This document shows, piece after piece, positions 18,087 to 26,639 of a stretch of DNA of 40,584 nt. The first letter of the stretch is position 1. The number at the start of each line of letters is the position of its first letter. The stretch lies in the NCBI GenBank assembly GCA_947036995.1, contig CAMQTD010000003.1:1-40584 (forward strand), given 5' to 3'. The stretch is from an uncultured Parabacteroides sp. (GTDB lineage Bacteria > Bacteroidota > Bacteroidia > Bacteroidales > Tannerellaceae). Under the pieces are notes generated by a model. It saw only the letters and a list, made by a program, of their open reading frames with translations. It had not been told where the DNA came from and did no database searches. Position numbers and translations under genes: made by a program.

Positions 18087-19547
18087 TTATTTTTGTTGTA
18101 AAACAAATAATTCTCTTAATTTTTCTCTGTCATCAAAATGAATCTTCACTCCCTGAATATCTTGATAATCTTCGTGTCCCTTGCCTGCTACTAAAATAAC
18201 ATCGCCCGGAACAGCAAGCATCGTAGCTGTTTTAATTGCTTGAGAGCGATCTGTGATGCAAAGTGTACGTTGCAAATCGTCTTTAGTTAAACCAGCTACC
18301 ATATCTTCAATAATCAACGCTGGATCTTCAAATCGTGGATTATCAGCAGTTAAAATCACCTGATCACTTAACTTTGCAGCCTCTTTTGCCATTAATGGAC
18401 GTTTTCCTTTGTCTCTATTTCCACCAGCACCAACTACAGTGATTATTTTTCCTGTAGAACAAATAACCTCTTTTATTCCATTGAGTACATTTGTAATGGC
18501 ATCAGGCGTATGCGCATAATCAACAATAGCTGTGTACCCTAGTGGTGATGCTATTGTTTCAAAACGACCTGACACCGAATGTAAATCACTTAGAATGATC
18601 AAACACGTTTCCGGATCTTTCCCTAAACTTATAGCTGCACCATATACAGCAAGTAGGTTATAGACATTGAATTTCCCAACAAAATGAACCATTAATTCAC
18701 GTCCATTTATCACCAATTCGGTTCCATCCAAATGCGATTCTAATATTTTAGCTTTAAAATCAGCCAATGTTCGCAATGAATAGGTGTATTTTCGGGCTGC
18801 CGAATTTTGAAGCATCACTTGACCAACCTTATCATCGGCATTCGTTAATGCAAATGCTGTTGATGGCAACTGATCAAAGAAAGCCTTTTTTGCTTTTAAA
18901 TAAGCTTCAACTGTTTTATGATAGTCTAGGTGATCACGTGTTAGATTCGTGAAAATCCCTCCATCAAAAGACAATCCAGCGATTCTTTTTTGATCTATAG
19001 CATGAGAACTCACCTCCATAAATGCATACTCACAACCACCCTGCACCATCTTTGACAAAAGATCGTTCAATTCAATTGGGTCTGGCGTTGTATGTGTTGC
19101 TGGGATGGGTTGTTCGTCAATATAGTTACATACGGTCGACAAAAGACCGACTTTATGCCCCATTTTACGAAACATATCATACAACAAGGTTGCAATAGTT
19201 GTTTTCCCATTAGTACCTGTTACACCGACTAATATTAATTTTTCGGAAGGACAACCACTCCATTGTGAAGCAATACAACCTAAAGCTTCTGCTGAATCAG
19301 ATACTTTAACAAACACGCACGCATCATCTATAATTTCAGGAAGCTGTTCGCAAACAACAACCGATGCACCTAATGCAATCGCCTTTGTTATATAGTCGTG
19401 TCCGTTTGTAGCCGATCCATTGACTGCTACAAATAAAAATCCTGCAGTAATTTTGCGCGAGTCAGCCTGTATGCCTTTAACTTCAACATGCTCATCTCCT
19501 ATTATTTCACAAATCGTTACCGATTTTAATAATTCCTTTAATTTCAT
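18087..19547 (-). CDS. murE: UDP-MurNAc-tripeptide synthetase (meso-DAP type)
   Basis: MurE adds the third stem-peptide residue. [10 protein letters not shown] contains the DNPR motif that marks enzymes using meso-diaminopimelate rather than L-lysine, in agreement with the ddh gene in this window. Other motifs are [11 protein letters not shown], the ATP loop [14 protein letters not shown] and [11 protein letters not shown]. The track starts at 19553, but a strong GGAGG on the minus strand sits 1 base before that ATG and 7 bases before the second ATG (MKLKELL). I therefore place the start at 19547, giving 486 residues. The gene follows ftsI by 16 bases. Confidence 0.96.
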   Translation of the reverse strand: MKLKELLKSVTICEIIGDEHVEVKGIQADSRKITAGFLFVAVNGSATNGHDYITKAIALGASVVVCEQLPEIIDDACVFVKVSDSAEALGCIASQWSGCPSEKLILVGVTGTNGKTTIATLLYDMFRKMGHKVGLLSTVCNYIDEQPIPATHTTPDPIELNDLLSKMVQGGCEYAFMEVSSHAIDQKRIAGLSFDGGIFTNLTRDHLDYHKTVEAYLKAKKAFFDQLPSTAFALTNADDKVGQVMLQNSAARKYTYSLRTLADFKAKILESHLDGTELVINGRELMVHFVGKFNVYNLLAVYGAAISLGKDPETCLIILSDLHSVSGRFETIASPLGYTAIVDYAHTPDAITNVLNGIKEVICSTGKIITVVGAGGNRDKGKRPLMAKEAAKLSDQVILTADNPRFEDPALIIEDMVAGLTKDDLQRTLCITDRSQAIKTATMLAVPGDVILVAGKGHEDYQDIQGVKIHFDDREKLRELFVLQQK

Positions 19548-19563
19548 ATACATTCCTCCTTTT

Positions 19564-21717
19564 TTATCTAAGTACTAACGAAACAGTATGCCCTGGCACG
19601 ACCCTACGGCCAACAGGTAAACTTTGAGAAACTACCTTTCCTACACCAGTTAGATGAACTCTTAATCCAGCCTTTTCCATCAAGTAAACAGCATCTTTAG
19701 CCCCTAAACCTCTTGAATTTGGAACAAGACCCTCTATTACTTTAATATCCTTAAGTCCTAAATTATTCGCATCTACTGTATATTTAGGAAGCACCCAACT
19801 TGTTTCAATACTATCATCATCATAATCAACATCCAATTCATCTAAAACATACTCTAGCGACGACCAATCCCCTCCCTTAGCGTGAGGCACCATTTGTGCT
19901 AAAGAGTCTTGTTCCATATCGGATAAATCAATGGTTAAGTTATTTGAATATACTTTTTCTGCTATATTTTTAAATACAACACCAGACATACCACCTCCAG
20001 AAGGATATCCTCTGCGAGGCTTTCTCACAACTACAATACAGGAGTACTTTGGTTTATCTGCTGGAAAATATCCACAGAATGTTACTTGATGACTTTTGCC
20101 CCCTGCAGTATATCCCTTACGACCTTGTGAAATTTGTGCTGTGCCCGTTTTACCTGCAATACGAACAACATCTGAGTGAACAGCCTTACCTGTACCTTGT
20201 TCTACAACACCGACTAACATTTCGTGAATAATCTCTAATGTTTTACTTTTACAAATCGAAGACCTTATCACCTTTGTTGAAAATTTCTGGATAACCTCTC
20301 CTTCATTTTGTATCTCTTTCGTAAATATAGGATGAACCATTTTCCCATCATTTGCTATTGCATTAAAAAACGTAAGCGTATAAATAGGTGGGATTTGTGT
20401 TTCGTATCCAAAAGACATCCACGGAAGTGCTGTTTTAGACCAGCGAACCAATGAATCCTTTGGATGCCTAATCTTTGCCCGACCCGACCCTGGTATTTCT
20501 AAATCCAATCGTTCGTTCAAACCAATTCGATAAAGTCCATCAACAAATTTACCAGGATTGTGTTCATAGCCTTTAAGAATGACTTTAGCAATGCCTATAT
20601 TTGAAGAGTACCAAATTGACTGTGCTGCACTTATGCGGTGATAACCACCTTTGTTTGCATTATGGTCGGTCATGCGCGCCCCTTTGTACATATAGATACC
20701 ATTTCCTACATCTATTGTATCGGTTGGAAGCACAATTCCATCATCTAAAGCAACCATCATAGAGGCGATTTTAAAGGTCGATCCTGGCTCTATTTCATCT
20801 GCTACAGCAAAATTCTTTGTTTCAGCATAAACTCCAGCATTCAACCGACCCATATTTGATATTGCTTTTATCTCTCCCGTCTTGACTTCCATAAGCACTG
20901 CTGTTCCAGATTCGGCATCAATCTCTTTAAGTTTATCAACCAAAGCCTTCTCTGTAATATCTTGCAGCTTTATGTCGATGGTTGTTATAATATCCATACC
21001 ATCAATCGGCTCTACTTCGACTACATTGGTCCATCCTGTACCCACACGCTGCACAGAATTCACTCCCGACACTCCGCGCAGTAGCGAATCATATTGAAGC
21101 TCTAAACCATTTTTTCCACGAGAATCTCCACTAGACTCTATTTCTCCATAAATATCACCAATGGTTCGTGCAGCCAACGAATTAAATGGGCGCTGGCGCT
21201 GCACCATCTCTTTAACATAAAATCCACTCTTATAAGAGTGATATTTCAAAAAAGGAAACCGCTTAATTGATTTATAATCAGAATAAGAAACTTTGTTTTT
21301 ATATAATGTAAACTGCCTGCTTTTAGACTTGTATCCTTTTAGTAAGTGAGCCTTATATCCAGCTGGAGATCTATCTTTCAACTTCTGAGAAAGCATTAAC
21401 GAAAGCGAATCTAGATTGTCTTTAAACAGTTGATATTTGAATCCGTTGGCTTTAAAATCCATGTACAGATAAAACTTTGGCGCACTTGTAGCCATCAGCT
21501 TACCATCGGAGGAGTATATATTACCTCTTCTTGCTAATACCTGTCGGTTGGGGCGCTGTTGCTTTTCAGCAATCGCCATCCAAAAATCTTTTTCTATAAA
21601 TGCTGTATTAAAAATACTCCAAAGAATACCCAATACAACAATACCCAGCGCAGCTACTATAAACATATAGTTGCGCATAGCCTTATTTCCTTTCGTACTC
21701 TTTAAATCATTCATCAT
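19564..21717 (-). CDS. ftsI: Septal penicillin-binding protein (FtsI/PBP3-like) with PASTA domain
   Basis: This class B PBP is a D,D-transpeptidase that cross-links septal peptidoglycan. One transmembrane helix at about 17-36 anchors it, followed by the dimerisation/pedestal domain. The transpeptidase has all three active-site motifs: STFK (Ser313), SSN (371-373) and KTGT (523-526). A C-terminal PASTA domain (about 660-717) reads [27 protein letters not shown] in outline. E. coli FtsI lacks PASTA. The 717-residue length fits Bacteroidota homologues. Two adjacent ATG codons open the frame, 2 bases after the ftsL-like stop, and either may be used. Position and domains make a sporulation-type homologue unlikely. 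Confidence 0.93.
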   Translation of the reverse strand: MMNDLKSTKGNKAMRNYMFIVAALGIVVLGILWSIFNTAFIEKDFWMAIAEKQQRPNRQVLARRGNIYSSDGKLMATSAPKFYLYMDFKANGFKYQLFKDNLDSLSLMLSQKLKDRSPAGYKAHLLKGYKSKSRQFTLYKNKVSYSDYKSIKRFPFLKYHSYKSGFYVKEMVQRQRPFNSLAARTIGDIYGEIESSGDSRGKNGLELQYDSLLRGVSGVNSVQRVGTGWTNVVEVEPIDGMDIITTIDIKLQDITEKALVDKLKEIDAESGTAVLMEVKTGEIKAISNMGRLNAGVYAETKNFAVADEIEPGSTFKIASMMVALDDGIVLPTDTIDVGNGIYMYKGARMTDHNANKGGYHRISAAQSIWYSSNIGIAKVILKGYEHNPGKFVDGLYRIGLNERLDLEIPGSGRAKIRHPKDSLVRWSKTALPWMSFGYETQIPPIYTLTFFNAIANDGKMVHPIFTKEIQNEGEVIQKFSTKVIRSSICKSKTLEIIHEMLVGVVEQGTGKAVHSDVVRIAGKTGTAQISQGRKGYTAGGKSHQVTFCGYFPADKPKYSCIVVVRKPRRGYPSGGGMSGVVFKNIAEKVYSNNLTIDLSDMEQDSLAQMVPHAKGGDWSSLEYVLDELDVDYDDDSIETSWVLPKYTVDANNLGLKDIKVIEGLVPNSRGLGAKDAVYLMEKAGLRVHLTGVGKVVSQSLPVGRRVVPGHTVSLVLR

Positions 21718-21719
21718 CT

Positions 21720-22052
21720 TTATTCGTAAAGTTCAAACGGAGGCGCCTTAGCGCCTTCCAATTCCATACCATTTTCTTGTAGCAAAATTTCTATTTGTGA
21801 CTGTCTGCTATTTCCTGTTAATTCAGCAGAGATCGAAAGCGCTTCAAAACGCACATCGCGTAGTTGTTGTTGAAGCTTATCAATCTGTTTTAACTTCTGC
21901 ATACACGCATAGCGATTTCCAATAAAAAAGAAAAGCAGCACCACAATCAAAGCCAGCATACGGGTATGCTTTAAAATAAAATCTTCTTTTAATATTCCTC
22001 CACCAATGATGTAAAGGATCGATATTTTCTTCTCTTTTTTAGTTGAATGCAT
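21720..22052 (-). CDS. ftsL: FtsL-like small bitopic division protein
   Basis: This 110-residue protein has one hydrophobic helix at about residues 32-44 (LALIVVLLFFFIG), a basic cytoplasmic N-terminus and a heptad-rich stretch (KLKQIDKLQQQLRDVRFEAL) that could form a coiled coil, the standard FtsL layout. There is little recognisable sequence identity to proteobacterial FtsL. The call rests on topology, size and position between rsmH and ftsI. FtsL recruits and activates the FtsW-FtsI pair. The start is the first ATG, 32 bases after rsmH; an internal start near the helix is less likely. Confidence 0.82.
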   Translation of the reverse strand: MHSTKKEKKISILYIIGGGILKEDFILKHTRMLALIVVLLFFFIGNRYACMQKLKQIDKLQQQLRDVRFEALSISAELTGNSRQSQIEILLQENGMELEGAKAPPFELYE

Positions 22053-22084
22053 ACAATTTCTTTTCTCAATAATTAAACATCGAT

Positions 22085-22999
22085 TTACAATTTAGCTGCA
22101 ATTCTTAATTTCGCACTTCTTGAACGCGGATTCAAACCGACCTCTTCGTCCGAAGGGATAATAATCTTATTGTTGATCAACGCAAATGGCGTTTGAAAGT
22201 TTCCATAGAAATCTTGCGTTGCCTTTCCTTCAAAATTACCTGTTTTAAAGAAATTCTTTACCAAACGATCTTCCAACGAGTGATACGTCATTACAACGAT
22301 TCTTCCATTTGGCTTCAAAACTGCCAATGCTTGCAATAGCATCTCTTTGAGCGCTTTCATTTCGTCATTCACTTCGATACGCAACGCTTGAAACACTTGC
22401 GCTAAAAATTTCTTCTCTTTCTCTCTTGTTGTATAAGGCTTTATCAACTCTAACAAATCTGTTATCGTCTCTAATGGCTTCGTAGCTCTTGCTCTTACAA
22501 GTACTGAAGCTAATTTTCGAGCATTTTTCAACTCCCCATATAAGTAAAGCACATCTGCCAAATCCGATTCCGAATACGTATTTATAATATCGGCAGCTGT
22601 TTTTCCCGAACGTGTATTCATGCGCATATCGAGCGCACCTTCGAAACGAAACGAAAAACCTCTATCTTTATCATCAAAATGATGAGACGAAACACCTAAA
22701 TCGGCTAACAAGCCATCCACTCCATCCACTTTATGGTATTGCATAAAGTTTTTCAGATACCGAAAGTTACTTCTTACAAAAGTAAAGCGAGTATCTCCTA
22801 TTATATTTTTCTCGGCATCAGCATCTTGATCAAAACTATATAAATGTCCGTCAGCCCCTAAGCGATTTAAAATCTCTCTAGAGTGCCCACCTCCACCAAA
22901 AGTAACATCTACATAAGTACCGTTTGGGAGAATAGATAACCCTTCCATGCACTCATTTAACATAACAGGAACATGATAACAAATCTCTTTATCTTCCAT
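22085..22999 (-). CDS. rsmH: 16S rRNA (cytosine1402-N4)-methyltransferase
   Basis: RsmH (MraW) methylates N4 of C1402 in 16S rRNA using S-adenosylmethionine. The 304-residue protein starts with YHVPVMLNECMEGL, then the SAM-binding VDVTFGGGGHSREIL, DGLLADLGVSSHHFDD and RGFSFRFEGALDMRM. The late block VVMTYHSLEDRLVKNFF and the ending NPRSRSAKLRIA are typical. It is the first gene of the dcw cluster. In most bacteria mraZ precedes it; here the next gene upstream is divergent and unrelated. Confidence 0.97.
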   Translation of the reverse strand: MEDKEICYHVPVMLNECMEGLSILPNGTYVDVTFGGGGHSREILNRLGADGHLYSFDQDADAEKNIIGDTRFTFVRSNFRYLKNFMQYHKVDGVDGLLADLGVSSHHFDDKDRGFSFRFEGALDMRMNTRSGKTAADIINTYSESDLADVLYLYGELKNARKLASVLVRARATKPLETITDLLELIKPYTTREKEKKFLAQVFQALRIEVNDEMKALKEMLLQALAVLKPNGRIVVMTYHSLEDRLVKNFFKTGNFEGKATQDFYGNFQTPFALINNKIIIPSDEEVGLNPRSRSAKLRIAAKL

Positions 23000-23061
23000 T
23001 TTTTTAACGTATAAATTTTATCAAGCACTTAAAAATCAGACTAAGTAGCTTATTGATTGTA

Positions 23062-23069
23062 AAAGTAGC
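23062..23069 (-). promoter_or_regulatory. Possible -7 box for the dcw cluster
   Basis: On the minus strand this reads TACTTTTA, one mismatch from TAnnTTTG, about 60 bases before the rsmH ATG. A TTG lies about 21 bases further upstream on that strand, near the spacing expected for a Bacteroidota -33 element. It is the best candidate in the gap, but weak. Confidence 0.3.
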
Positions 23070-23195
23070 TATTTCCATAGTGCCCACACAATAATTAATA
23101 AATTAATTAATAAAAAGTTTTCAACAAGCCAATAAATTATAGCTTCTTGGAGCGAAAAAGCAAACTAAAGAGGATTAATATCGAATTATTAACCA

Positions 23196-23203
23196 TATCT
23201 TTG
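23196..23203 (+). promoter_or_regulatory. Putative -7 box for the glsA/glsB-like pair
   Basis: TATCTTTG matches TAnnTTTG. Transcription would begin near 23210, which leaves almost no leader for the ATG at 23213 but about 20 bases for the ATG at 23231. This is the main reason to prefer the second start. Confidence 0.5.
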
Positions 23204-23230
23204 TAGATTACAATGCACAATGTTATATTA

Positions 23231-24058
23231 ATGGAAGAAAATAATAGGATACAATTAGACATCAAAAGCGTTCTTGAACAAAGAGCGCCTGCTATTGCAA
23301 ACAAGATTCCTCGTTTTGCATTAAATTATTTGATACGAACAGTGCATCAAGATGAGATCAACGATATACTGACTCGCTATCACGATAAGCAAGGTGTCGA
23401 CTTTATGATCGAACTGCTCGACTATTTTAAGCTTACGCTAAAAATAGTAGGAGAGGAAAACATCCCAACCACTGGAAGATACACATTTGTATCGAATCAT
23501 CCATTGGGAGGATTAGATGGCATCTGCCTGTCTGCGGTTATAGGCGAAAAATATCAGGGGAAAATTAAATACCCAGTAAACGATTTACTGCTTTATCTCC
23601 CAAACCTAAAAGATATTTTTATTCCAATCAATAAACACGGCGTACAAGGAAGAAAAAATGCACTTATCATGCATGAGGCTTATCTATCAGACAATCAGAT
23701 CATCACATTTCCTGCTGGAATGTGTTCAAGAAAGAATAATGGCATCTTAAACGATTCTGAATGGAAGAAAAACTTTATTCAAAAATCAATTGAGTACCAA
23801 CGAGACATCGTACCAGTCTTTTTTGAAGGCGAAAATTCTGCTTTCTTTTACCGATTTGCTCGTATAAGAAAAAAGCTCGGATTCAAAATGAATTACGAAA
23901 TGATATACCTTCCTGATGAAATATTCACAAATAAGTCGCGTACCTTCACCATTCATTTTGGCAAACCAATATCTTGGGAAACATTCAACAAAAGCCAATC
24001 TGCAGCAGCATGGGCAACATGGGTGAAAGAGGTGGCTTACAATCTAGTAAAAAAATAA
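23231..24058 (+). CDS. glsA: PlsC-like O-acyltransferase, GlsA-type
   Basis: This is a glycerolipid-type acyltransferase of about 275 residues. The signature TFVSNHPLGGLDG (near residue 86) is the acyltransferase His-Asp motif in an HX5D form, as seen in haemolysin/OlsA-like proteins, rather than the common HX4D. A later ITFPAGMCSRK resembles the acceptor-binding motif. In Bacteroides thetaiotaomicron adjacent genes glsB and glsA make glycine lipids: GlsB N-acylates glycine and GlsA adds the second, O-linked acyl chain. The pairing with a GNAT-type gene 9 bases downstream makes that the best reading. An ornithine-lipid role is the alternative. The track start at 23213 is possible but lies too near the presumed transcription start. 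Confidence 0.75.
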   Translation: MEENNRIQLDIKSVLEQRAPAIANKIPRFALNYLIRTVHQDEINDILTRYHDKQGVDFMIELLDYFKLTLKIVGEENIPTTGRYTFVSNHPLGGLDGICLSAVIGEKYQGKIKYPVNDLLLYLPNLKDIFIPINKHGVQGRKNALIMHEAYLSDNQIITFPAGMCSRKNNGILNDSEWKKNFIQKSIEYQRDIVPVFFEGENSAFFYRFARIRKKLGFKMNYEMIYLPDEIFTNKSRTFTIHFGKPISWETFNKSQSAAAWATWVKEVAYNLVKK

Positions 24059-24067
24059 ACAAACAAT

Positions 24068-25033
24068 ATGCAAGACGTTATTAACCCTATCAGTCGTGAA
24101 ATTATCAAATCCGAACTGACCAAAGAGAAGCTTTTAAGGAAAACAAATAAAGCGAATAATGAGATTTACATCATTACTCACCACGACTCGCCTAACACCA
24201 TGCTAGAAATTGGGCGTTTAAGGGAAATTGCATTCCGTTATTATGGAGGAGGCACTGGCATGCCTGTGGATATCGATTCCTTTGACACCATGGATAATGC
24301 ATACAGACAACTTATCGTATGGAGCCCTGATGATGAGCAAATTTTAGGGGGTTACCGTTTTCTATGTGGAAGTGATGTGCAATTTGACGAAAATAAAAAA
24401 CCTATTTTAGCCACATCGCATCTATTCAACTTCTCTGAAGACTTCATTCGCGATTATCTACCAACTACAGTAGAGCTAGGTCGCTCATTTGTAACACTAG
24501 AGTATCAATCAACACGATTAAACTCTAAGGGAATATATATTCTTGATAACTTGTGGGATGGTTTAGGTGCACTCTCTGTGGTAGACCCTAATTTAAACTA
24601 TTTCTACGGAAAAGTTACCATGTATAATACATACGATGCTAACGCTAGAAATATGATTTTGCATTTTCTTAAAATGCACTTTCCAGATATTGAGAACTTA
24701 GTTACACCGATTCACCCGCTTGTTACAAATACAAACGAAGATGAGATGAACCAATTATTTTCTCAAGAAACATTTAAAGAGAATTACAAGATATTAAATA
24801 CCGAAGTGCGTAAATTGGGTATTAATATCCCTCCATTGGTTAATGCGTATATGAGCTTATCGCCAAATATGCGTATGTTTGGTACTGCAATCAATGAAGA
24901 GTTTGGTGATGTAGAAGAAACAGGTATCTTAATTGCTATCAATGAGATATTAGAAGATAAAAAGAAGCGACATATTGAAACTTTTTTGCTTGACGAAGGA
25001 CAAACGCCTGCGCTTATACGTAACAACGATTAA
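24068..25033 (+). CDS. glsB: GNAT-type N-acyltransferase, GlsB/OlsB-like
   Basis: This 321-residue protein has the OlsB/haemolysin-type acyl-ACP N-acyltransferase pattern: GRLREIAFRYYGGGTG near residue 49, QILGGYRFLCG near 91, and VELGRSFV at 135-142, a motif shared with autoinducer-synthase-like GNAT folds. The family transfers a 3-hydroxyacyl chain from acyl carrier protein to an amino acid. Next to the GlsA-like gene it probably N-acylates glycine, giving the monoacyl precursor of glycine lipids. The amino-acid specificity (glycine or ornithine) cannot be read from sequence alone. A convergent terminator pair follows. Confidence 0.75.
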   Translation: MQDVINPISREIIKSELTKEKLLRKTNKANNEIYIITHHDSPNTMLEIGRLREIAFRYYGGGTGMPVDIDSFDTMDNAYRQLIVWSPDDEQILGGYRFLCGSDVQFDENKKPILATSHLFNFSEDFIRDYLPTTVELGRSFVTLEYQSTRLNSKGIYILDNLWDGLGALSVVDPNLNYFYGKVTMYNTYDANARNMILHFLKMHFPDIENLVTPIHPLVTNTNEDEMNQLFSQETFKENYKILNTEVRKLGINIPPLVNAYMSLSPNMRMFGTAINEEFGDVEETGILIAINEILEDKKKRHIETFLLDEGQTPALIRNND

Positions 25034-25065
25034 GCGTTAATATATCACGCTAACATATTATACTG

Positions 25066-25108
25066 AAAGCCTAAATTAGAACACTAAAACAGTTCTAATT
25101 TAGGCTTT
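25066..25108 (+). terminator. Terminator after the glsB-like gene
   Basis: AAAGCCTAAATTAGAAC pairs perfectly with GTTCTAATTTAGGCTTT over a 9-base loop, followed by TTATTGT. It is 33 bases after the glsB-like stop codon. Confidence 0.85.
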
Positions 25109-25134
25109 TATTGTATCATCACCCTCCATATACT

Positions 25135-25180
25135 AAAAAAGGTTGTAACTGCCCTAGATAGAGCAATCACAACCTTTTTA
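25135..25180 (-). terminator. Terminator after asnS
   Basis: AAAAAAGGTTGT pairs with ACAACCTTTTT. Read on the minus strand it closes the purB-rluB-asnS unit 29 bases past the asnS stop. Together with the previous hairpin it separates two convergent transcripts. Confidence 0.75.
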
Positions 25181-25208
25181 TTTATCTATAAACAGCTTGA
25201 TTCTGTAA

Positions 25209-26615
25209 TCAAAAATCTGCTGATTTAGGCGTACGTGGGAAAGGAATAACGTCACGGATGTTAGTCATACCTGTTACGAAAAGTAACAAACGCTCAAATC
25301 CAAGACCGAATCCTGAGTGAGGTGCTGTACCGAAACGACGGGTATCCATATACCACCAGATATCTTTTTCAGGTACACCCATCTCTTTGGCGCGTGTAGA
25401 TAGTTTTTCGTAATCCTCTTCACGTTGTGAACCACCAATGATTTCACCAATCTTAGGGAACAATACGTCCATGGCGCGAACAGTCTTGCCATCTTCATTT
25501 TGCTTCATGTAGAATGATTTGATCTCTTTTGGATAGTCTGTTAAGATAACAGGACACTTAAAGTGATCTTCTACTAAATAACGCTCGTGCTCCGAAGATA
25601 AATCTGCTCCCCAATAAACAGGGTATTCAAACTTATGACCATCAGCAACAGCCTTTTCTAAGATAGCTACTCCTTCGGTGTATGCAAGACGGATAAAATC
25701 CTTCTCCATCACTGAGTGAAGACGCTCAATCAACTCTTTGTCGAACATATTGTTCAAGAATTGGATATCCTCCATACAGTTGTCTAACGCCCATTGAATA
25801 CAAAACTTGATAAAGTCTTCAGCTAATTGCATATTTTCAGCAATTTCGTTGAAAGCTACTTCAGGTTCGATCATCCAAAACTCAGCCAAGTGGCGAGGTG
25901 TGTTTGAGTTCTCTGCACGGAATGTAGGTCCAAATGTATAGATAGCACCCATTGACATGGCAGCTAATTCTCCTTCGAGCTGTCCCGAAACCGTTAGGCT
26001 GGTTGCTTTTCCGAAGAAATCATCGCTATAATCAATAGATCCATTCTCATCCTTCTTCAAGTCGTAAAGATTCTTTGTCGTTACTTGGAACATTTGTCCA
26101 GCACCCTCACAATCCGAACCAGTGATGATTGGTGTGTGAAAGTAAAAGAATCCTTTCTCGTGAAAGAATTTGTGAATGGCAATTGCCATGTTGTGACGGA
26201 TACGGAAGATTGCACCAAACGTATTCGTACGCGGACGAAGGTGTGCAATTTCGCGCAAGAACTCCAACGAGTGTCCTTTCTTTTGTAAAGGATACGTGTC
26301 AGGATCTGCTGTACCGTATATTTGGATCTCCGTAGCTTGAATCTCAGCACTCTGTCCTTTGCCTTGTGAGGCAACTAATGTACCATTTACATTGATACAA
26401 GCTCCAGTAGTGATTGGCTTCAAGTACGCTTCGCCAAACTTCTCAACATCTACAACTACTTGAACATTATTAATTGTAGATCCATCATTCAATGCGATAA
26501 AATTAACAAGTTTGCTACCTCTACGTGTGCGCACCCATCCTTTCACATTCACCTGCGTACCAAAAGCTTCGCTCTTGACTACATCTACAATTTTAGTTCT
26601 GCTTATTGTTTCCAT
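25209..26615 (-). CDS. asnS: Asparaginyl-tRNA synthetase
   Basis: This class IIb aminoacyl-tRNA synthetase charges tRNA-Asn with asparagine. The 468 residues include an N-terminal OB-fold anticodon-binding domain ([25 protein letters not shown], about 22-46). The catalytic domain has motif 2 as [24 protein letters not shown] in outline, and motif 3 as [15 protein letters not shown] near the C-terminus. The FWMIEPE context and overall length fit AsnS rather than AspS. It is the last gene of a purB-rluB-asnS run, 24 bases after the pseudouridine synthase. Confidence 0.96.
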   Translation of the reverse strand: METISRTKIVDVVKSEAFGTQVNVKGWVRTRRGSKLVNFIALNDGSTINNVQVVVDVEKFGEAYLKPITTGACINVNGTLVASQGKGQSAEIQATEIQIYGTADPDTYPLQKKGHSLEFLREIAHLRPRTNTFGAIFRIRHNMAIAIHKFFHEKGFFYFHTPIITGSDCEGAGQMFQVTTKNLYDLKKDENGSIDYSDDFFGKATSLTVSGQLEGELAAMSMGAIYTFGPTFRAENSNTPRHLAEFWMIEPEVAFNEIAENMQLAEDFIKFCIQWALDNCMEDIQFLNNMFDKELIERLHSVMEKDFIRLAYTEGVAILEKAVADGHKFEYPVYWGADLSSEHERYLVEDHFKCPVILTDYPKEIKSFYMKQNEDGKTVRAMDVLFPKIGEIIGGSQREEDYEKLSTRAKEMGVPEKDIWWYMDTRRFGTAPHSGFGLGFERLLLFVTGMTNIRDVIPFPRTPKSADF

Positions 26616-26639
26616 TGTTAGTATTTTTCTTTTATAATG

